From the NCBI GenBank assembly GCA_014380825.1, contig JACMJD010000400.1, forward strand, positions 1 through 5,642: 5,642 nucleotides of DNA, read 5' to 3'. Source of the stretch: Phycisphaerae bacterium (GTDB lineage: Bacteria > Planctomycetota > Phycisphaerae > Tepidisphaerales > Tepidisphaeraceae). The notes under the pieces were generated by a model. The model saw only the letters and a list, made by a program, of their open reading frames with translations, did not search any database and was not told the DNA's origin. The position numbers and the translations under genes are program-made. Each line of letters starts with the position of its first letter. The stretch's first letter is position 1. Below are positions 4,514 through 5,642 of the stretch, in pieces.

Positions 4514-5362
4514 CTAGTCGCGCATGATCGTGGCCATCTCGCGCGGCAGCGGCAGCTCAAACTTCACGCGCTTGGCGGTTTGAGGATGATCAAACGCCAG
4601 TTCCGTCGCCGCGAGCATCATTTGCCCGGTGCGCGGTCGATCCGAATAGATCGGATCATTGATGATCGGGCGCCCACGTTCGCTGAGGTGGACCCGTATC
4701 TGGTGCTTTCGGCCGGTATGCAGCGTGACGCGCACAAGCGATAGCGTGCCGGCGCGACGCACCGTCTTGTAATCGGTGATCGCGTGCTCGCCGCCAGACT
4801 TGCGGGTTGACGAAAATACGGTGCCGTTGGTTCGCTCGACCAGATCCGATTCGATCCGCCCTGCCGGCGGCTTGAGTGCGCCGTCGATCACCGCGTGATA
4901 AACACGTTCGACCGTGTGCTCAAAGAACTGCCGCTTCAGCGCTTCATACGCCGCTGCATTTTTCGAGAAGACGAGCAGGCCGGACGCATCTCGATCGAGA
5001 CGATGGATCAGCCCGAAACGAATGTTCGGATCGCTGGAGAAATACTCCATCACCGCCGCCAACACCGTCGGGCGCGATTCGTTCGGCACCGTGCTGGTCA
5101 ACAAACCGGCCGGCTTGTCGATCACGAGGATGTCCTCGTCTTCGTGAATGATCGTGAACGGAAGCGGTCGCGGCGGCGCCGTTCGCGACGAAGCAGGCGT
5201 GGCACGCTCGTTCACGCGTACATCGTCGCTGTCCTTCACTTCCAGCTTCATCGAGCGCGGCCGAATTCCATTCACGCGCACGCGGCCGTCGTCGAGCATT
5301 CGACGTAGCGTCTGGCGTTTTGCGGTCGGGTATTTGGCGATGAGAAAATCGAGGAGCGTCAC
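4514..5362 (-). CDS. RluA-family RNA pseudouridine synthase
   Basis: A 282-residue enzyme that isomerises uridine to pseudouridine in rRNA or tRNA. Residues 1-50 form an S4-type RNA-binding domain (LRRMLDDGRVRVNG at 19-32), a proline-rich linker follows, and the catalytic domain starts at about 68. Its motifs are ILVIDKPAGLLT (78-89), HRLDRDASGLLVFSK (120-134) with the catalytic Asp at 123, ERVYHAVIDG (152-161), and the substrate-site GRKHQIRVHL (217-226). Length and order fit RluC/RluD-like members; the target uridine cannot be told from sequence. The T of the usual HRLDxxTSG is Ala here, a tolerated change. The start is GTG at 5362, the first start in frame; the ribosome-binding site is weak. 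The hydrolase gene ends 43 nt upstream on the same strand. The TAG stop is followed by a T-rich run without a hairpin. Confidence 0.93.
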   Translation of the reverse strand: MTLLDFLIAKYPTAKRQTLRRMLDDGRVRVNGIRPRSMKLEVKDSDDVRVNERATPASSRTAPPRPLPFTIIHEDEDILVIDKPAGLLTSTVPNESRPTVLAAVMEYFSSDPNIRFGLIHRLDRDASGLLVFSKNAAAYEALKRQFFEHTVERVYHAVIDGALKPPAGRIESDLVERTNGTVFSSTRKSGGEHAITDYKTVRRAGTLSLVRVTLHTGRKHQIRVHLSERGRPIINDPIYSDRPRTGQMMLAATELAFDHPQTAKRVKFELPLPREMATIMRD

Positions 5363-5405
5363 GCGCGATGACTCTACCGGATTACCGATCGCGCTGCATG
5401 AATCG

Positions 5406-5642
5406 TCAAATCGCCGGCACCGGAATCGCTTCGTCGAAGAACTGGCGAACTTCGATCAGCGCTTCTTTGCTGGTGAGCGACTGAGCGTAATCTTCCGCCG
5501 TCAACCATACGCGGCGCTTCGGTTCGTAGGCGGCTTCGAACAGGCGCTCGCCGTGCTCGAAGGGGATGACGTCGTCGTTCACTCCGTGAATCACCAGCAG
5601 GGGCCGCGGCCAGAGTTGCTTGATGGAGTTGGCGGGAGAGAA
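5406..5642 (-). CDS. Alpha/beta hydrolase, C-terminal part (runs off the right edge)
   Basis: The last 78 residues of a protein whose 5' part lies beyond the window; the frame is open to the edge, so the GTG at 5594 is an internal Val, not a start. RPLLVIHGVNDDVIPFEHGERLFEAA is the classic strand-turn before the acid of the alpha/beta-hydrolase triad: HGxxD with Asp, then (I/V)P and a helix. A strand (RRVWL) and then AEDYAQSL follow, where this fold normally carries the catalytic His (G-x-x-H-x-x-S or similar), and EVRQFFDEAI is the usual final helix. The expected His position reads as Tyr (codon TAC, plus-strand 5487-5489), so the protein may be inactive as a serine hydrolase or use another residue. 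The nucleophile is not in view. It lies upstream of the pseudouridine synthase gene in the same direction. Confidence 0.8.
   Translation of the reverse strand, partial: FSPANSIKQLWPRPLLVIHGVNDDVIPFEHGERLFEAAYEPKRRVWLTAEDYAQSLTSKEALIEVRQFFDEAIPVPAI

Noticed and set aside
4990..5010. HRLDRDASG in place of HRLDxxTSG as a sign of an inactive pseudouridine synthase
   Set aside because: The catalytic Asp and all other motifs are intact, and Ala at this position is a mild change.

Overview
The window looks like an ordinary chromosomal stretch of a GC-rich planctomycete, most likely of the Phycisphaerae type. The reasons are: (i) a membrane protein with an N-terminal CxxCGYDIRG...CPECG zinc ribbon, a signature common in Planctomycetota; (ii) a second, small tail-anchored zinc-ribbon protein of a planctomycete-like kind; (iii) several families of short mirrored or quasi-tandem intergenic repeats; (iv) frequent GTG starts. 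The assignment is inference from these features, since no rRNA or other phylogenetic marker apart from frr is present.

Layout. Bases 19-1524 (minus strand) hold a compact three-gene operon read right to left: an ArsR-type winged-helix regulator, a secreted beta-rich (lipocalin-like) protein coupled to it by an ATGA overlap, and an SRPBCC/AHSA1-type protein. Regulator plus SRPBCC is a well-known pairing; the exported protein between them is the less usual part. A strong 16-bp hairpin made of GGTGACAAGGTGA units lies between the second and third genes. Bases 1525-1751 form a divergent intergenic region with a second mirrored repeat family (AATGACCAATGAGCA). On the plus strand follow frr (ribosome recycling factor), a zinc-ribbon multi-pass membrane protein, and two overlapping ORFs (3233-3625 and 3594-3980) that together look like a frameshifted tandem paralogue of that membrane protein without its zinc ribbon. 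The final part is on the minus strand, converging on those genes: a tail-anchored zinc-ribbon protein, an RluA-family pseudouridine synthase, and the C-terminal end of an alpha/beta hydrolase that runs off the right edge.

Functionally there are two translation-related genes (frr and the pseudouridine synthase), one small regulated operon of unknown stimulus, and a group of uncharacterised membrane or zinc-ribbon proteins. I see no mobile element, CRISPR array, tRNA, rRNA or defence module. The items most worth a second look are the mirrored intergenic repeats, which run into stop codons, the split paralogue, and an alpha/beta hydrolase whose expected catalytic histidine position reads as tyrosine.
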